From JBKHYJ01 sp046565505 (GTDB lineage: Bacteria; Acidobacteriota; Blastocatellia; UBA7656): DNA of 64,000 nucleotides. The stretch covers positions 102,343 to 166,342 of the forward strand of contig JBKHYJ010000079.1 of the NCBI GenBank assembly GCA_046565505.1, written 5' to 3'. A program made the translations under genes and the position numbers. The notes under the pieces were generated by a model. It was given only the letters and a program-made list of their open reading frames with translations, made no database searches and had not been told where the DNA came from. This document shows, one piece after another, positions 42,762-51,447 of the stretch. How positions within the stretch are numbered: the first letter of the stretch is position 1; every line of letters begins with the position of its first letter.

Positions 42762-44687
42762 GTGGCAGCACAGCAATTCATCCCACAAACTGACCCGTAC
42801 ACGGTCCCTACTGGCTTCACACAAACGAAGACCGCAGGAGGAGGTACGGCCTACCAGGATCAGACCGGCAACACCTATATTCGTGGCGTAAACGGCTTTA
42901 ATCTTTACCAGGAAGCCCCTGTTTCCCCATCTTCTGCTTTGACGACTGCTGCTAATAATACCCCTGCAATTATTACGTCAGCCCCGGCGCGAGATGCTAC
43001 TTTAAAGGCTCAGTCTGACTTACAGGCAAACCTTGATAAGATGCAGACCAATTTGCAGCCAAATAGTAAAGACACTGGCAATACTTCCACCGATCAGAAA
43101 TCAACAACCCCTAAAGTCCAAACTGAACAATCTTCTTCTACTTCTTCAGGTAGTTCACTTGGTTCTTATCAGGATTACTATTCACCAGAGGCTTTTGCTC
43201 AAAGGCAAAAAGAGGCTGACACTCAATACCAGAAGGATCGGGCGCAGCTTGACCAAATAACCGCCTCACTTGACGCCGCGCATCAGAACTTAATCGCCGG
43301 AATAAAAGCTTCATTTGATCGCCAGATTCAGGATACACAAAAACTCAATGCGTCCTCTTTAGCCGGAATTACTCAGGCTGGAATACGAGCAGGAAGGAAC
43401 CGTTACGCCCCAGAAATCGAACAGCAGAACATCACCAACGAAATGAACGCAGGCATCCAGCGCATCACCGACCTACAAGCCCAGCGTGATTCACTGATTG
43501 CTCAGGCCCAAGTTGCCAACTCCAAGGAAAAGTACGATCAGCTTTACCAAACTATGGAACAGGCCCGCCAGAGACAGAATGATATTAATAAGGCAGTTCA
43601 GGACTTCTACCAGACCACCCTTGCCCTGGAAAAGAATGCCCGCGAAAAAGTACAGGCCAATCTTGAAAACCAGAAGACCCAGCAGGAGATAGACCAGAAT
43701 ACTATAAACTCTCTTGGTCATTTGGTACTTGCCCAGCTTACAGGTGATCCCAAAAAAGATAAGGCTCTCATCAGTGCGCTTGCTATCCAATACGGTGTAG
43801 ACCAGAGCCAACTTCAGAGTAAGGCCATAGAACTTAAACAGCAGGAGGAAGAATCCGGCAACTCCGATATGCAGCTTTATAAAGCTTACGTTCAACAAGA
43901 GCGGGCGGCAGGACGTATTCCCAAAGACCTTCTAGGATTCACCCAGGCGTTAGAGCAGGCAAAGACCGATCCTTTAGACCATCAGAAAAAGCAGCTTGAG
44001 ATAACCAAGTTACAACAGGACATCGCAAGCGGAGGAAGCGGAGGAAGCGGAGGAAGCGGCGGAGGTCTTGCAGGAGACATTTCCACCACCATCTCAGGCA
44101 AACAATATGCCGACCTGTCAGGCTACACCGGCAAGCAAAAGAACAAACTTAAACAGTACTATGCTCAAAATGGAATCCCGGCACTTGAAAAAGACCAGGC
44201 CGAGGCAGTACAGGAAATAGATAACGCCCGTCTAAATCTTAATACTATCTTCAATGCCATTGCTCCGAAGCTTCCCAAAGACGCACAGGGTAGAGTATTA
44301 GGGGGAGCAGCCAAGAACAAAATCAGCAAGTACCTTCAAACCGATGACCAGCTTGCCGCTTTTGGCTCGTATAGGGCAGCAGCGATTCAGGCGCTTCGAG
44401 CAATGGCAGGAAGCAAAGGGCTACGAATCAACCAAGCTGAAATTGAGCTTTCCTTGGAAAACGATATTCCAAAAGTTACCGATACGGTCGGGGCTGCCCA
44501 GCAGAAGATGAACAACGTCTTAAAGCTTCTCAATAATGCCGAGTCTTCAATACTGGTCAAAGATCGAAGCAGCTTACTCACTTCTTCATCAAGTCAATTT
44601 AGTGTCAAAGCCCCCAACGGGACAACCTATGCGTTCCCCGATCAAAAGTCGCTCGATACGTTCAAACAAAAAGCTGGAATAAAATGA
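42762..44687 (+). CDS. Internal virion/ejection protein candidate, 641 aa
   Basis: Start is GTG at 42762 (no ATG nearer in frame), in a short spacer after the fibre gene. Long Gln/Lys coiled coils (about residues 150-330, KDRAQLDQITASLDAAHQNL) and a flexible GGSGGSGGSGGG linker near residue 430. The C-terminus has NAESSILVKDRSSLLTSSSS. Size and position after the nozzle match gp16/gp20-like DNA-ejection proteins; assignment by context. Confidence 0.5.
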   Translation: MAAQQFIPQTDPYTVPTGFTQTKTAGGGTAYQDQTGNTYIRGVNGFNLYQEAPVSPSSALTTAANNTPAIITSAPARDATLKAQSDLQANLDKMQTNLQPNSKDTGNTSTDQKSTTPKVQTEQSSSTSSGSSLGSYQDYYSPEAFAQRQKEADTQYQKDRAQLDQITASLDAAHQNLIAGIKASFDRQIQDTQKLNASSLAGITQAGIRAGRNRYAPEIEQQNITNEMNAGIQRITDLQAQRDSLIAQAQVANSKEKYDQLYQTMEQARQRQNDINKAVQDFYQTTLALEKNAREKVQANLENQKTQQEIDQNTINSLGHLVLAQLTGDPKKDKALISALAIQYGVDQSQLQSKAIELKQQEEESGNSDMQLYKAYVQQERAAGRIPKDLLGFTQALEQAKTDPLDHQKKQLEITKLQQDIASGGSGGSGGSGGGLAGDISTTISGKQYADLSGYTGKQKNKLKQYYAQNGIPALEKDQAEAVQEIDNARLNLNTIFNAIAPKLPKDAQGRVLGGAAKNKISKYLQTDDQLAAFGSYRAAAIQALRAMAGSKGLRINQAEIELSLENDIPKVTDTVGAAQQKMNNVLKLLNNAESSILVKDRSSLLTSSSSQFSVKAPNGTTYAFPDQKSLDTFKQKAGIK

Positions 44688-46240
44688 TTGACTACGACTC
44701 ATTAGCTCAACAACACGGAGGAGTGGATTACGACGAGTTAGCAAAACAAGCAGGAGGACAAGAGGCCACCAGCTATGATTTTGGTACTGGTTCAGCCCCG
44801 ACTACAAGAAGTCTGTCTGATTCAGTCAAGAACTTACCTAACGATGTAAAGACTGCCTGGGGTGCTCCGGGTAATCCGGTTCCGTTTGTCGTCAAAGACA
44901 CACTTGGTATCGGTCCTCAACAAAAAACCGATTCATTCTTTGGCAATCTCTTCCAGTCCACCTTAGGTTCAAAAGGCTTGGCTGGCATTGCTCAACTTCC
45001 CGGCAAGGTAATTTCAACATACCTGACCAAAGGAGCAGATCAAAATGTCGCCCAAAGTGCAGGTGACTTGGCCCACATTACCACGCAGCTAATTCATAAA
45101 GCCCAAAGCCTTCCCGATGGTGACCCAAGAAAGATGCAGTTATTAAACACCGCTCAGGAGAATATGAAGTCACTAGGGATTAGTAACGACGAGTTGAGCA
45201 ACCTTGAAGGCGCAAAGACTACCGCAGGACAGGCAGCGGGAACGGGCTTGAATGCAGGACTCACCGCCGCAACCTTTGGCGCAGGAGCTGCCCCGACACT
45301 TCCTCTTAGAACGGCTGAAGGTGGAGTTATTGGAGGAGGCTATAAGCTGGCGAGTAATCTTCAGGAGGGTAAACCTCTCACCAAAGGTGTTCTTGGTTCC
45401 AGCCTCTTTGGCGCGGCAATTCCTCTAGCTGGTGAGGGAGTCAGTAAACTTATTACAGGTGTCGGCAAAGGCTTGAAAGCAGTTGGAGAAAAGATTCAGC
45501 TTTCTAAGCTTCGCCCCTCCTCTGCTGATCTGGCAGATGGATTTAATATCGCAAACGTCAGAAAGTATGGTGTAGGTGGCTCATTAGGCGACTCACTGGT
45601 TAAGACCAATGCTAAACTCAACGACCTAACTACTCAGCTTAACGACAAGCTCCAATCCAGCGACCATCAGATCAACTTACAAGACATATTTGATGACACT
45701 GCCTCTGTCTTAAAGGGGAGTAAAGCCAAAAACTTTGGCGAGAACAAGGCCATCCACTCTCAGCTTGACGCCCTGGCTAAAGAGATTAATGAAGTAGGAG
45801 CAAGCGTCAGCATCCCGGACGCTCAGCTTGTCAAGCAGGCAGTAGGTACTAAAGGCTCGTGGGTGTACGGGCGAACCGACCCAGAGGCCCGCGCCAGTGA
45901 GGTTGTATACGACACGTTCTACAACAAGATGAAGACCGCCATTGAGAAAAACTCACCTGAAGGAGTTCGAGAGATTAACAAGCAAATCAGCGAGCTTATC
46001 CCGATTCGCCATGCAATTCTTCGTAGGCTTCCAGTTGAGGAGAGAGCGAATGCGATAAGCTTGACCGACGCTATAGGGCTCTTTGAATCCTTCAGTAATC
46101 CAAAAGCACTCTTAGGAGTAGGCTTAAACAAAGCATTAAAGAGTGGCAAAGTGGGAGCTGCCTTAACTGAAGCTGGCTCAAAGATCGTCGAGCGAGCAGG
46201 AAGTAAAACCAATGTTGGTGCCAAGATATTTGGTCGTTAA
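44684..46240 (+). CDS. Internal virion protein candidate, 518 aa
   Basis: The first residues duplicate a short motif (DYDSLAQQHGGVDYDELAKQ). Alternating hydrophobic/Gly-Ala segments (TAGQAAGTGLNAGLTAATFG) suggest helices able to enter membranes, as in podovirus ejection proteins; a charged tail ends the chain. Overlaps the preceding gene by four bases. Confidence 0.5.
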   Translation: MIDYDSLAQQHGGVDYDELAKQAGGQEATSYDFGTGSAPTTRSLSDSVKNLPNDVKTAWGAPGNPVPFVVKDTLGIGPQQKTDSFFGNLFQSTLGSKGLAGIAQLPGKVISTYLTKGADQNVAQSAGDLAHITTQLIHKAQSLPDGDPRKMQLLNTAQENMKSLGISNDELSNLEGAKTTAGQAAGTGLNAGLTAATFGAGAAPTLPLRTAEGGVIGGGYKLASNLQEGKPLTKGVLGSSLFGAAIPLAGEGVSKLITGVGKGLKAVGEKIQLSKLRPSSADLADGFNIANVRKYGVGGSLGDSLVKTNAKLNDLTTQLNDKLQSSDHQINLQDIFDDTASVLKGSKAKNFGENKAIHSQLDALAKEINEVGASVSIPDAQLVKQAVGTKGSWVYGRTDPEARASEVVYDTFYNKMKTAIEKNSPEGVREINKQISELIPIRHAILRRLPVEERANAISLTDAIGLFESFSNPKALLGVGLNKALKSGKVGAALTEAGSKIVERAGSKTNVGAKIFGR

Positions 46241-46347
46241 TTATCAGGTCCTATCCACCAGATGAAAAACATTACCCCAAGAATCAGCAGTATAATCATT
46301 AACCAAATCAAACCACAGCTACAGGAAAAGTCAATCCACTTACCCAC
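46237..46347 (-). CDS. Possible small membrane peptide on the minus strand
   Basis: GTG-started frame of 36 codons reads GKWIDFSCSCGLIWLMIILL and then more hydrophobic residues. It overlaps the stop of the internal virion protein gene and the next promoter. Coding-like composition but opposite to all neighbours and no SD. Confidence 0.25.
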   Translation of the reverse strand: MGKWIDFSCSCGLIWLMIILLILGVMFFIWWIGPDN

Positions 46348-46367
46348 AGCCTCAAAAATGCTATACT
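46340..46367 (+). promoter_or_regulatory. TTACCCACAG box and ATGCTATACT promoter
   Basis: TTACCCACAG at 46340-46349, TATACT at 46362-46367. The ATG follows after only seven bases (46375), predicting a leaderless mRNA. Confidence 0.5.
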
Positions 46368-46374
46368 AATTACA

Positions 46375-46587
46375 ATGCCGGATTCCCACTATCTACAATC
46401 TCTCTTCACTGAAGACCCCCAGCAACCTATCAGCTACGGACTTCCCAAAGACGAATTAGAGGCAGATATTCTTGTCTTGAAAACGGAAGGTAAAAGTCTT
46501 GCTGAAGTCTACGACGCGATTGATACCCTACCCGACATTACCGACAAAAAGGCCGCAAAAGATTTGGCTCAAAAGCTATTCTCTTAA
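46375..46587 (+). CDS. Small hypothetical protein, 70 aa
   Basis: Helical peptide (PKDELEADILVLKTEGKSLA) that starts a promoter-proximal transcription unit; likely leaderless. Overlaps the next gene by one base (TAATG). Confidence 0.5.
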   Translation: MPDSHYLQSLFTEDPQQPISYGLPKDELEADILVLKTEGKSLAEVYDAIDTLPDITDKKAAKDLAQKLFS

Positions 46588-47333
46588 TGGGTGTTCTCAA
46601 AAAAAAGGTTGAAACCAAAGATGCTGAGTTCTTCAGAGCCTCAATCTTACAGTTAGCAAAGTCTTTTGAAAGACAGGAGTCTGACAGACTTGAAGAATTT
46701 ATCAAAGCTCTAGGATTGGTTTACGACTCGCTCCGTAGCTTTTCCGGCGATCAACAGCAGATCATTACTTTACTCACTAATCTTGCTGCTAAAGAGTATC
46801 CCGAACCTCAAGAGATAAAATTTCCTGAAACTCAGTCCGTTGAACTTTCTAAACCTGTAGAGTTTAAACAGCCGAAGTGGTGGAAGCCTTCAGGATTTTC
46901 CCTGGCCGACCTTAAAACGTTACTGATCCCTTACCTTACCAATATTTCTCAGCAGCTTGATAAACTTGCAGAGTCAAAGATTGAAAAGGTGACTCTCGTA
47001 GATCAAGAAGGTAGACCTATTAATCTTAGTGTGTTGTTCCAAGATGCTATTCTTGCCCTTAAACAGCAGCCCTCAGAACGAAAGCCAATGTTTCGAGGAG
47101 GAGCCAAGCCTGTCAAATATTCAACAGTAGATGGTTCCTTGACCGGAACAGTAGATGGTTCAAATCTATCCTTCACTCTCCCTGTGACTCCAAACGATAA
47201 CAATCACTATTCAGTTTATGCTGATGGTGCTCACCAAACCTACACCAAAGACTTCACGCGCTCAGGTTCGGTTATTACCTTTGTCACCGGAAACGCCCCC
47301 TCAAGTGTCGTCACAATAGAAATCTTTCAATAA
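46587..47333 (+). CDS. Tail-associated coiled-coil/beta protein, 248 aa
   Basis: An N-terminal helical part (FRASILQLAKSFERQESDRL) is followed by a Pro/Lys linker and a C-terminal beta domain (SLTGTVDGSNLSFTLPVTPN) ending SSVVTIEIFQ. Position before the long fibre suggests a baseplate or fibre-attachment role. Confidence 0.55.
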   Translation: MGVLKKKVETKDAEFFRASILQLAKSFERQESDRLEEFIKALGLVYDSLRSFSGDQQQIITLLTNLAAKEYPEPQEIKFPETQSVELSKPVEFKQPKWWKPSGFSLADLKTLLIPYLTNISQQLDKLAESKIEKVTLVDQEGRPINLSVLFQDAILALKQQPSERKPMFRGGAKPVKYSTVDGSLTGTVDGSNLSFTLPVTPNDNNHYSVYADGAHQTYTKDFTRSGSVITFVTGNAPSSVVTIEIFQ

Positions 47334-47334
47334 C

Positions 47335-48924
47335 ATGAAACGCTACTTACCTTATATTTTCGGTTCTTTCCTTGTCATATTACTTTCTGCTTCTGTCGCT
47401 TCTGCCGATCCTACAACTCTTTATCCAAACCGAGGAGGTACAGGAACTTTTACAGTCCCTACAGCCGGAAAAATCCTCATCGGCAATTCATCAGGCACAT
47501 ATACCGTTGCAAACCTCACGGCAGGCTCTAATGTCACCATTACCACTTCGTCAGGTGCAATCACTATTGCCGCATCAGGAGGAGGAAGCGGCACCTTTAC
47601 AACCACCACGATAAATGGCGTTACAGCAACTTCTTTCACGTTCAATGTCGCAGGACTAAATGGGCTTTTCTACTCAACCTCAAGCGGAGTTATCACCCTC
47701 ACCCAAGCAACCTCATCAGCCTCTCAATCTGGTTTCCTCTCTCAGACAGATTGGTCAACATTTAACAGTAAACAAGCAGCAGGAAACTACATCACTGCTT
47801 TAACTGGCGACGGTACAGCATCAGGCCCCGGATCAGCGGCTTTCACACTGGCTACCGTCAACTCCAATACAGGAACATTCGGCAGTTCAACCACGATTCC
47901 TATTTTCACAGTCAACGGTAAAGGACTAATTACCGCAGTAGTCACCACTTCAACGCCTTATATCGGTCTGTATTCTTTGTCGGCAACCTCGCCCGTAACA
48001 TACAACTCTGCAACTGGCGTCTTCGGCTGTACAACGTGTGTCATTACTACAAACAACCTCTCAGACTTAACGAGTGCATCAACGGCCCGCACAAACTTAG
48101 GACTTGGCAATGTTGAGAATACCGCCCTCTCCACTTGGGCAGGAAGCACCAACCTTACAACGTTAGGAACAATCACTACTGGCGTATGGAGTGGCACAGC
48201 AATAGGAGTCACTAAAGGCGGAACTGGCCTCACATCACTCTCTCAGGGTGATATAGTTTACGGCTCTGCATCTAATACATTCTCGACGCTCGCCAAGAAC
48301 ACCAGCGCGACCCGTTATCTCTCCAATACAGGAACATCAAATAATCCCGCTTGGGCACAGGTAGACCTTTCCAATGGTGTCACCGGCAACCTACCAGTAA
48401 CTAATCTGAACTCGGGCACCAGTGCGAGTGCTTCAACCTTCTGGCGAGGTGATGGAACGTGGTCTGCACCGAATCAAGGAGTGCTTATTGTCATTGATAA
48501 GAAAACCAGCGGCACAGCAGGAGGGGCATCTGTCGTAGGAGCGCAGGTGAGAACCCTAAATACCACCATAGCCAACACAATCACCGGAGCATCACTTGCC
48601 AGCAATCAGGTAACTCTCCCCGTTGGCACATACCAGATTCGTGCTTCTGCCCCTGCCTTCATCTCAAACAAGCATAAAATCTTTTGGTGGGACGTTACCA
48701 ATACAACAACTACTTTATCCGGCAGTTCTTCGTATGCCGATTCACTAGACGCCACAGAGACAGAAAGCACGTTGATGGGTAGATTCACCGCATCAGGAAC
48801 CACCACCTATGAACTTCGCCATTATATTGAAGTTGCAAGAGCTACAAACGGCTTAGGTGTCGCCACAGGCTTTGCCTCTACTACTGAAACTTACGCCCAG
48901 GTACAAATCACCAAAGAGTTCTAA
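47335..48924 (+). CDS. Secreted tail-fibre-like protein, 529 aa
   Basis: A signal peptide (YLPYIFGSFLVILLSASVASA) precedes a body with fibre-like repeats: TLYPNRGGTGTFTVPTAGK, IAASGGGSGTFTTTT, then GGTGLTSLSQGDIVYG, and a C-terminal receptor-like domain. The body matches tail-fibre repeats found in many phages. Signal peptides are unusual on phage fibres and are shared by three other structural-region genes here. Confidence 0.65.
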   Translation: MKRYLPYIFGSFLVILLSASVASADPTTLYPNRGGTGTFTVPTAGKILIGNSSGTYTVANLTAGSNVTITTSSGAITIAASGGGSGTFTTTTINGVTATSFTFNVAGLNGLFYSTSSGVITLTQATSSASQSGFLSQTDWSTFNSKQAAGNYITALTGDGTASGPGSAAFTLATVNSNTGTFGSSTTIPIFTVNGKGLITAVVTTSTPYIGLYSLSATSPVTYNSATGVFGCTTCVITTNNLSDLTSASTARTNLGLGNVENTALSTWAGSTNLTTLGTITTGVWSGTAIGVTKGGTGLTSLSQGDIVYGSASNTFSTLAKNTSATRYLSNTGTSNNPAWAQVDLSNGVTGNLPVTNLNSGTSASASTFWRGDGTWSAPNQGVLIVIDKKTSGTAGGASVVGAQVRTLNTTIANTITGASLASNQVTLPVGTYQIRASAPAFISNKHKIFWWDVTNTTTTLSGSSSYADSLDATETESTLMGRFTASGTTTYELRHYIEVARATNGLGVATGFASTTETYAQVQITKEF

Positions 48925-48926
48925 TT

Positions 48927-48935
48927 TGCTATACT
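48927..48935 (+). promoter_or_regulatory. TTGCTATACT promoter of the lysis genes
   Basis: TTTGCTATACT with TATACT at 48930-48935; ATG 17 bases later at 48953. Same extended -10 type as the other element promoters. Confidence 0.5.
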
Positions 48936-48952
48936 AAATACATACCCCGCCA

Positions 48953-49402
48953 ATGACCCTCAGTGACCTTAATAGGCGATTGGAAGAGGCTAAACAGTGG
49001 CTACTCAGCTTACAGATCAAACTTATGTCACAGACAAAATTAAGCCAGTTTGCGAAGGCTATACAGACCCACGAGGGTTATTTCAAAGGCTCAAGAAGCT
49101 ATAGGAATAACAACCCCGCCAACTTCCGCTATACCCCTTACACAAAAACTCTGGGAGCTACAGGAAAAGACGCAATCGGATTTTGCATCTTTCCCAGCTA
49201 CCCCGTTGGGTTTAATGCTTTGCGGGTCTTTCTTAAAGATGCCTGTTCAGATCGTCTTAAATCTTACAAAGGAACTATGAACCTCTATCAATTCTTTGAG
49301 GTCTACGCCCCTTCATTTGAAAATGACAGTAAAGCCTATGCTGAGTTTGTCGCTAACTATCTAGGGATACCAGCGGATACACAGATCAAAACATTTCTCT
49401 AA
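48953..49402 (+). CDS. Phage lysozyme-like muramidase
   Basis: At 149 aa. FAKAIQTHEGYFKGSRSYRN (residues about 33-52), with the catalytic-type Glu in THEGYF, is followed by NNPANFRYT and YPVGFNALRVFLKD, then APSFENDSKAYAEFVANYLG. This resembles the phage lysozyme/transglycosylase family with the NNPGN motif. It degrades peptidoglycan at the end of the cycle; the holin follows 24 bases downstream. Confidence 0.75.
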   Translation: MTLSDLNRRLEEAKQWLLSLQIKLMSQTKLSQFAKAIQTHEGYFKGSRSYRNNNPANFRYTPYTKTLGATGKDAIGFCIFPSYPVGFNALRVFLKDACSDRLKSYKGTMNLYQFFEVYAPSFENDSKAYAEFVANYLGIPADTQIKTFL

Positions 49403-49426
49403 AAGGTCGTCACTTCTAACACTCGA

Positions 49427-49642
49427 ATGAATCAAGAATATAGCGTAACTCAGGCTGCAAATATCGGCGCTTTTGTCGGTGTCATTGTTATTTTATTGAA
49501 GTTCTTCAAAGTCAATATCGCTGAAGAAGAAGTACAAACACTTCTTGGCGCAGCTATAACTATTGGCAGCATCATAGTCAACTTCATCAATCGCTACCGC
49601 AAAGGTGACATTAGACTCAGCGGAGTCAAGAAGACCTTTTAA
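49427..49642 (+). CDS. Holin-like protein
   Basis: At 71 aa, with two hydrophobic segments (about residues 11-25 and 39-54) and a basic tail (RYRKGDIRLSGVKKTF). Placed directly after the lysozyme, size and plan fit small phage holins that time membrane lesion formation. Confidence 0.65.
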   Translation: MNQEYSVTQAANIGAFVGVIVILLKFFKVNIAEEEVQTLLGAAITIGSIIVNFINRYRKGDIRLSGVKKTF

Positions 49643-49649
49643 AGCAACG

Positions 49650-49736
49650 GGGCGAGTCCTCACCTCGCCCTCTGAGACAAGCTACCACCTTTCACGGCTC
49701 ACCTGGACGACCCAGCCGCAAGGTAGCTTCTCTCAG
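49650..49736 (+). ncRNA. Two hairpins including a 13-bp three-tier structure
   Basis: GGGCGAG (49650-49656) pairs with CTCGCCC (49664-49670), a terminator-like hairpin without T-run. Then CTGAGACAAGCTACC (49672-49686) pairs with GGTAGCTTCTCTCAG (49722-49736) apart from a CA/TC internal bulge, enclosing CGGCT/AGCCG and CTGG/CCAG. A strongly folded 65-nt segment without coding potential, candidate for a stable RNA or leader of the next gene. Confidence 0.55.
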
Positions 49737-49789
49737 GGATGCCCGACCTGACACAGATTAAGGGCAAGCTCTTTCACAGGAGAATATGT

Positions 49790-50026
49790 ATGGCTGCAAA
49801 CGCACAGGACTTACAGCCCAACCATAAGGTGCTGTACCACATCGTCAAAGGGCAAGGAAGAAAGTCAAGCTGGCGCAGATTCGGGGCAGGGTTTATCAAT
49901 GCTGACGGTTCAATGAACGTCATCATTGACCTCTTCCCAGGCCAGCACTTCCAATTGCGCGACCCCAACCCGCCTGAGCCTGTCGCACCGACCAAATCGG
50001 GCAACAAGGGCAGAGGCAAGAAGTAA
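49790..50026 (+). CDS. Hypothetical protein, 78 aa
   Basis: ATG at 49790 is preferred over one at 49739 because AGGAG is seven bases upstream. It includes HKVLYHIVKGQGRKSSWRRF and NVIIDLFPGQHFQLRDP, a beta-rich, basic protein, with a Lys-rich tail. Overlaps the DUF2958 gene by one base. Not recognised. Confidence 0.55.
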   Translation: MAANAQDLQPNHKVLYHIVKGQGRKSSWRRFGAGFINADGSMNVIIDLFPGQHFQLRDPNPPEPVAPTKSGNKGRGKK

Positions 50027-50451
50027 TGGGCGAGAAGTATGAATTCTTCCCAGATGACCTTAAGGCTCAAATCCCCAAACTCTATTCTCAAGAAAAAGAG
50101 AAAGACCCAACGGTGTATACGAAGTTTTTTACACCCTGGACAAGCTGGACTTGGTTTATCACCGAAGGCGAAGACCGCGACGGTGATTATCTGATGTTTG
50201 GCTACGTCATCGGTCACGAAAGAGAGTGGGGATACATAAGTCTCAACGAGCTTAAGGGTGTCAACGGCCCGCTCGGTCTCAAGATCGAGCGAGATATTCA
50301 CTTCTCACCCACGAAAGCCAGCGAGGTTTCTGACATTCACTCCCACTACAAACCCAAGCCCGCAACGGCTGAAGGCGAGTATTGCGGAGTGTGCGACAAG
50401 AACACCTTGCACGAAGGCGGCCAGTGTGTCGCCTGCATTGAACGCTCCTGA
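50026..50451 (+). CDS. DUF2958-family protein
   Basis: At 141 aa. LKAQIPKLYSQEKEKDPTVY with YTKFFTPWTSWTWFITEGED, then DYLMFGYVIGHEREWGYISL and IERDIHFSPTKASEV match the DUF2958 layout. The C-terminus adds a zinc half-site (CGVCDKNTLHEGGQCVAC). DUF2958 is common on plasmids and ICEs, function unknown. Confidence 0.75.
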   Translation: MGEKYEFFPDDLKAQIPKLYSQEKEKDPTVYTKFFTPWTSWTWFITEGEDRDGDYLMFGYVIGHEREWGYISLNELKGVNGPLGLKIERDIHFSPTKASEVSDIHSHYKPKPATAEGEYCGVCDKNTLHEGGQCVACIERS

Positions 50452-50572
50452 AACCCAATCCTCATAATACGGGCTGGGGCTTCTCTGGCGAAGCTTTGGC
50501 AGAGGGGAGACGGAGAAGATTTCCCGGCCCACCAGCCTATCAATCCTACCTGGGCGCAATGCCCGATTCCAA

Positions 50573-50601
50573 AAGAGGGCGTACCTTGTGTGCGTCCTCT
50601 T
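50573..50601 (+). terminator. Hairpin before the 50622 gene
   Basis: AAGAGGGCG (50573-50581) pairs with GCGTCCTCTT (50592-50601) apart from a bulge. It is followed by a short pyrimidine run and lies 20 bases before an ATG; possible attenuator. Confidence 0.4.
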
Positions 50602-50621
50602 AATCTTTTCTGGAGTTTTTT

Positions 50622-50801
50622 ATGAGCAACCAAACCATACCAGGGGAAACGTGCCAGCAGTGTCACCTCGCAATAGAAGTAGGCCAGCCGATATGCAGAC
50701 TACTCAAGGCAGTCTTTCATACCCGCTGCCTTATTGTGTGGTGCGCCGCAAACCTCCAACGAAGAACTAACCTCGCAACCACTCTCAGGGAAAGAGTATG
50801 A
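50622..50801 (+). CDS. Small Cys-rich protein, 59 aa
   Basis: CQQCHLAIEVGQPICRLLKA with three Cys and His may bind zinc; ends with an Arg-rich helix. SD-like GGAG lies eight bases upstream. Overlaps the next start. Confidence 0.45.
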   Translation: MSNQTIPGETCQQCHLAIEVGQPICRLLKAVFHTRCLIVWCAANLQRRTNLATTLRERV

Positions 50802-50941
50802 AAACACCCAAATGTGACTACTGCCACAGACCCGCAGCACTTTGGAATATGGAGTGGGCTATCTGCGGAGAATGCCCAGACACCAAGCCGCCCGACAAGG
50901 AAGGAAACCCCGATGAGCAGAAACAAGGAGAGGCGACGTAA
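50798..50941 (+). CDS. Small zinc-knuckle protein, 47 aa
   Basis: MKTPKCDYCHRPAALWNMEW continues with CGECPDTKPPDKEGN, giving two CxxC pairs. Overlaps the previous stop (ATGA). Confidence 0.5.
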   Translation: MKTPKCDYCHRPAALWNMEWAICGECPDTKPPDKEGNPDEQKQGEAT

Positions 50942-51326
50942 GACGCGCCGCCAAATTGATAACCACCACCTAACCCCGAAAAGTCGAGAAGGAGGCGACG
51001 AGTTAGAAAACCTACTCAAGTTGAAACGCTACCGACACGAGGCTTGGCACGTCCTCTTTGACAAGAGGAAGAAGAACGCCCAGCCGAAATGCCGAACCCT
51101 TGAGGAAGTAATCAAGCTATTACAGCGAGTACATCGAATGAAAGGAAGGTGTGTATATGCGACGGCTAATCTACCTTGTAATACTACTGCTCACGCTTGC
51201 GCTGACCCCACAAAGTCAAACGCAGGTAAGAGTAGTAAGCACAACGGCGCGAGTCAAAAACGAGGCCCGATACAATCAGGCAACCGATTCATTAAACGTA
51301 GAAATCGGGAACCTCAACGCGCTTAA
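50913..51326 (+). CDS. HNH-like nuclease
   Basis: ATG at 50913 has AAGGAAA upstream, giving 137 aa. HHLTPKSREGGDELENLLKL, then YRHEAWHVLFDKR fits an HNH fold of a small family. The 3' third (from about 51157) is overlapped by the next gene and is Lys/Asn/Ala-rich, so it is probably an unselected extension after a lost stop. Confidence 0.55.
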   Translation: MSRNKERRRKTRRQIDNHHLTPKSREGGDELENLLKLKRYRHEAWHVLFDKRKKNAQPKCRTLEEVIKLLQRVHRMKGRCVYATANLPCNTTAHACADPTKSNAGKSSKHNGASQKRGPIQSGNRFIKRRNREPQRA

Positions 51327-51447
51327 CAACTCGTTTCAAACGGTGTGGCAAGTCAGGCCGGAAAAGAGATTGGAAATCCTTCAGAGGATGCGAGCCAAGA
51401 TAGATGAAATGGAATCTCTGAATCTCCACTACGACGAGGAGCCATGA
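51157..51447 (+). CDS. Secreted coiled-coil peptide, 96 aa
   Basis: Signal peptide (RRLIYLVILLLTLALTPQSQ) and a soluble helical part (ALNNSFQTVWQVRPEKRLEI). It overlaps the HNH gene by 170 bases in another frame and is the more plausible translation of that stretch. Overlaps the next gene by four bases. No family recognised; spanin-like size. Confidence 0.5.
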   Translation: MRRLIYLVILLLTLALTPQSQTQVRVVSTTARVKNEARYNQATDSLNVEIGNLNALNNSFQTVWQVRPEKRLEILQRMRAKIDEMESLNLHYDEEP

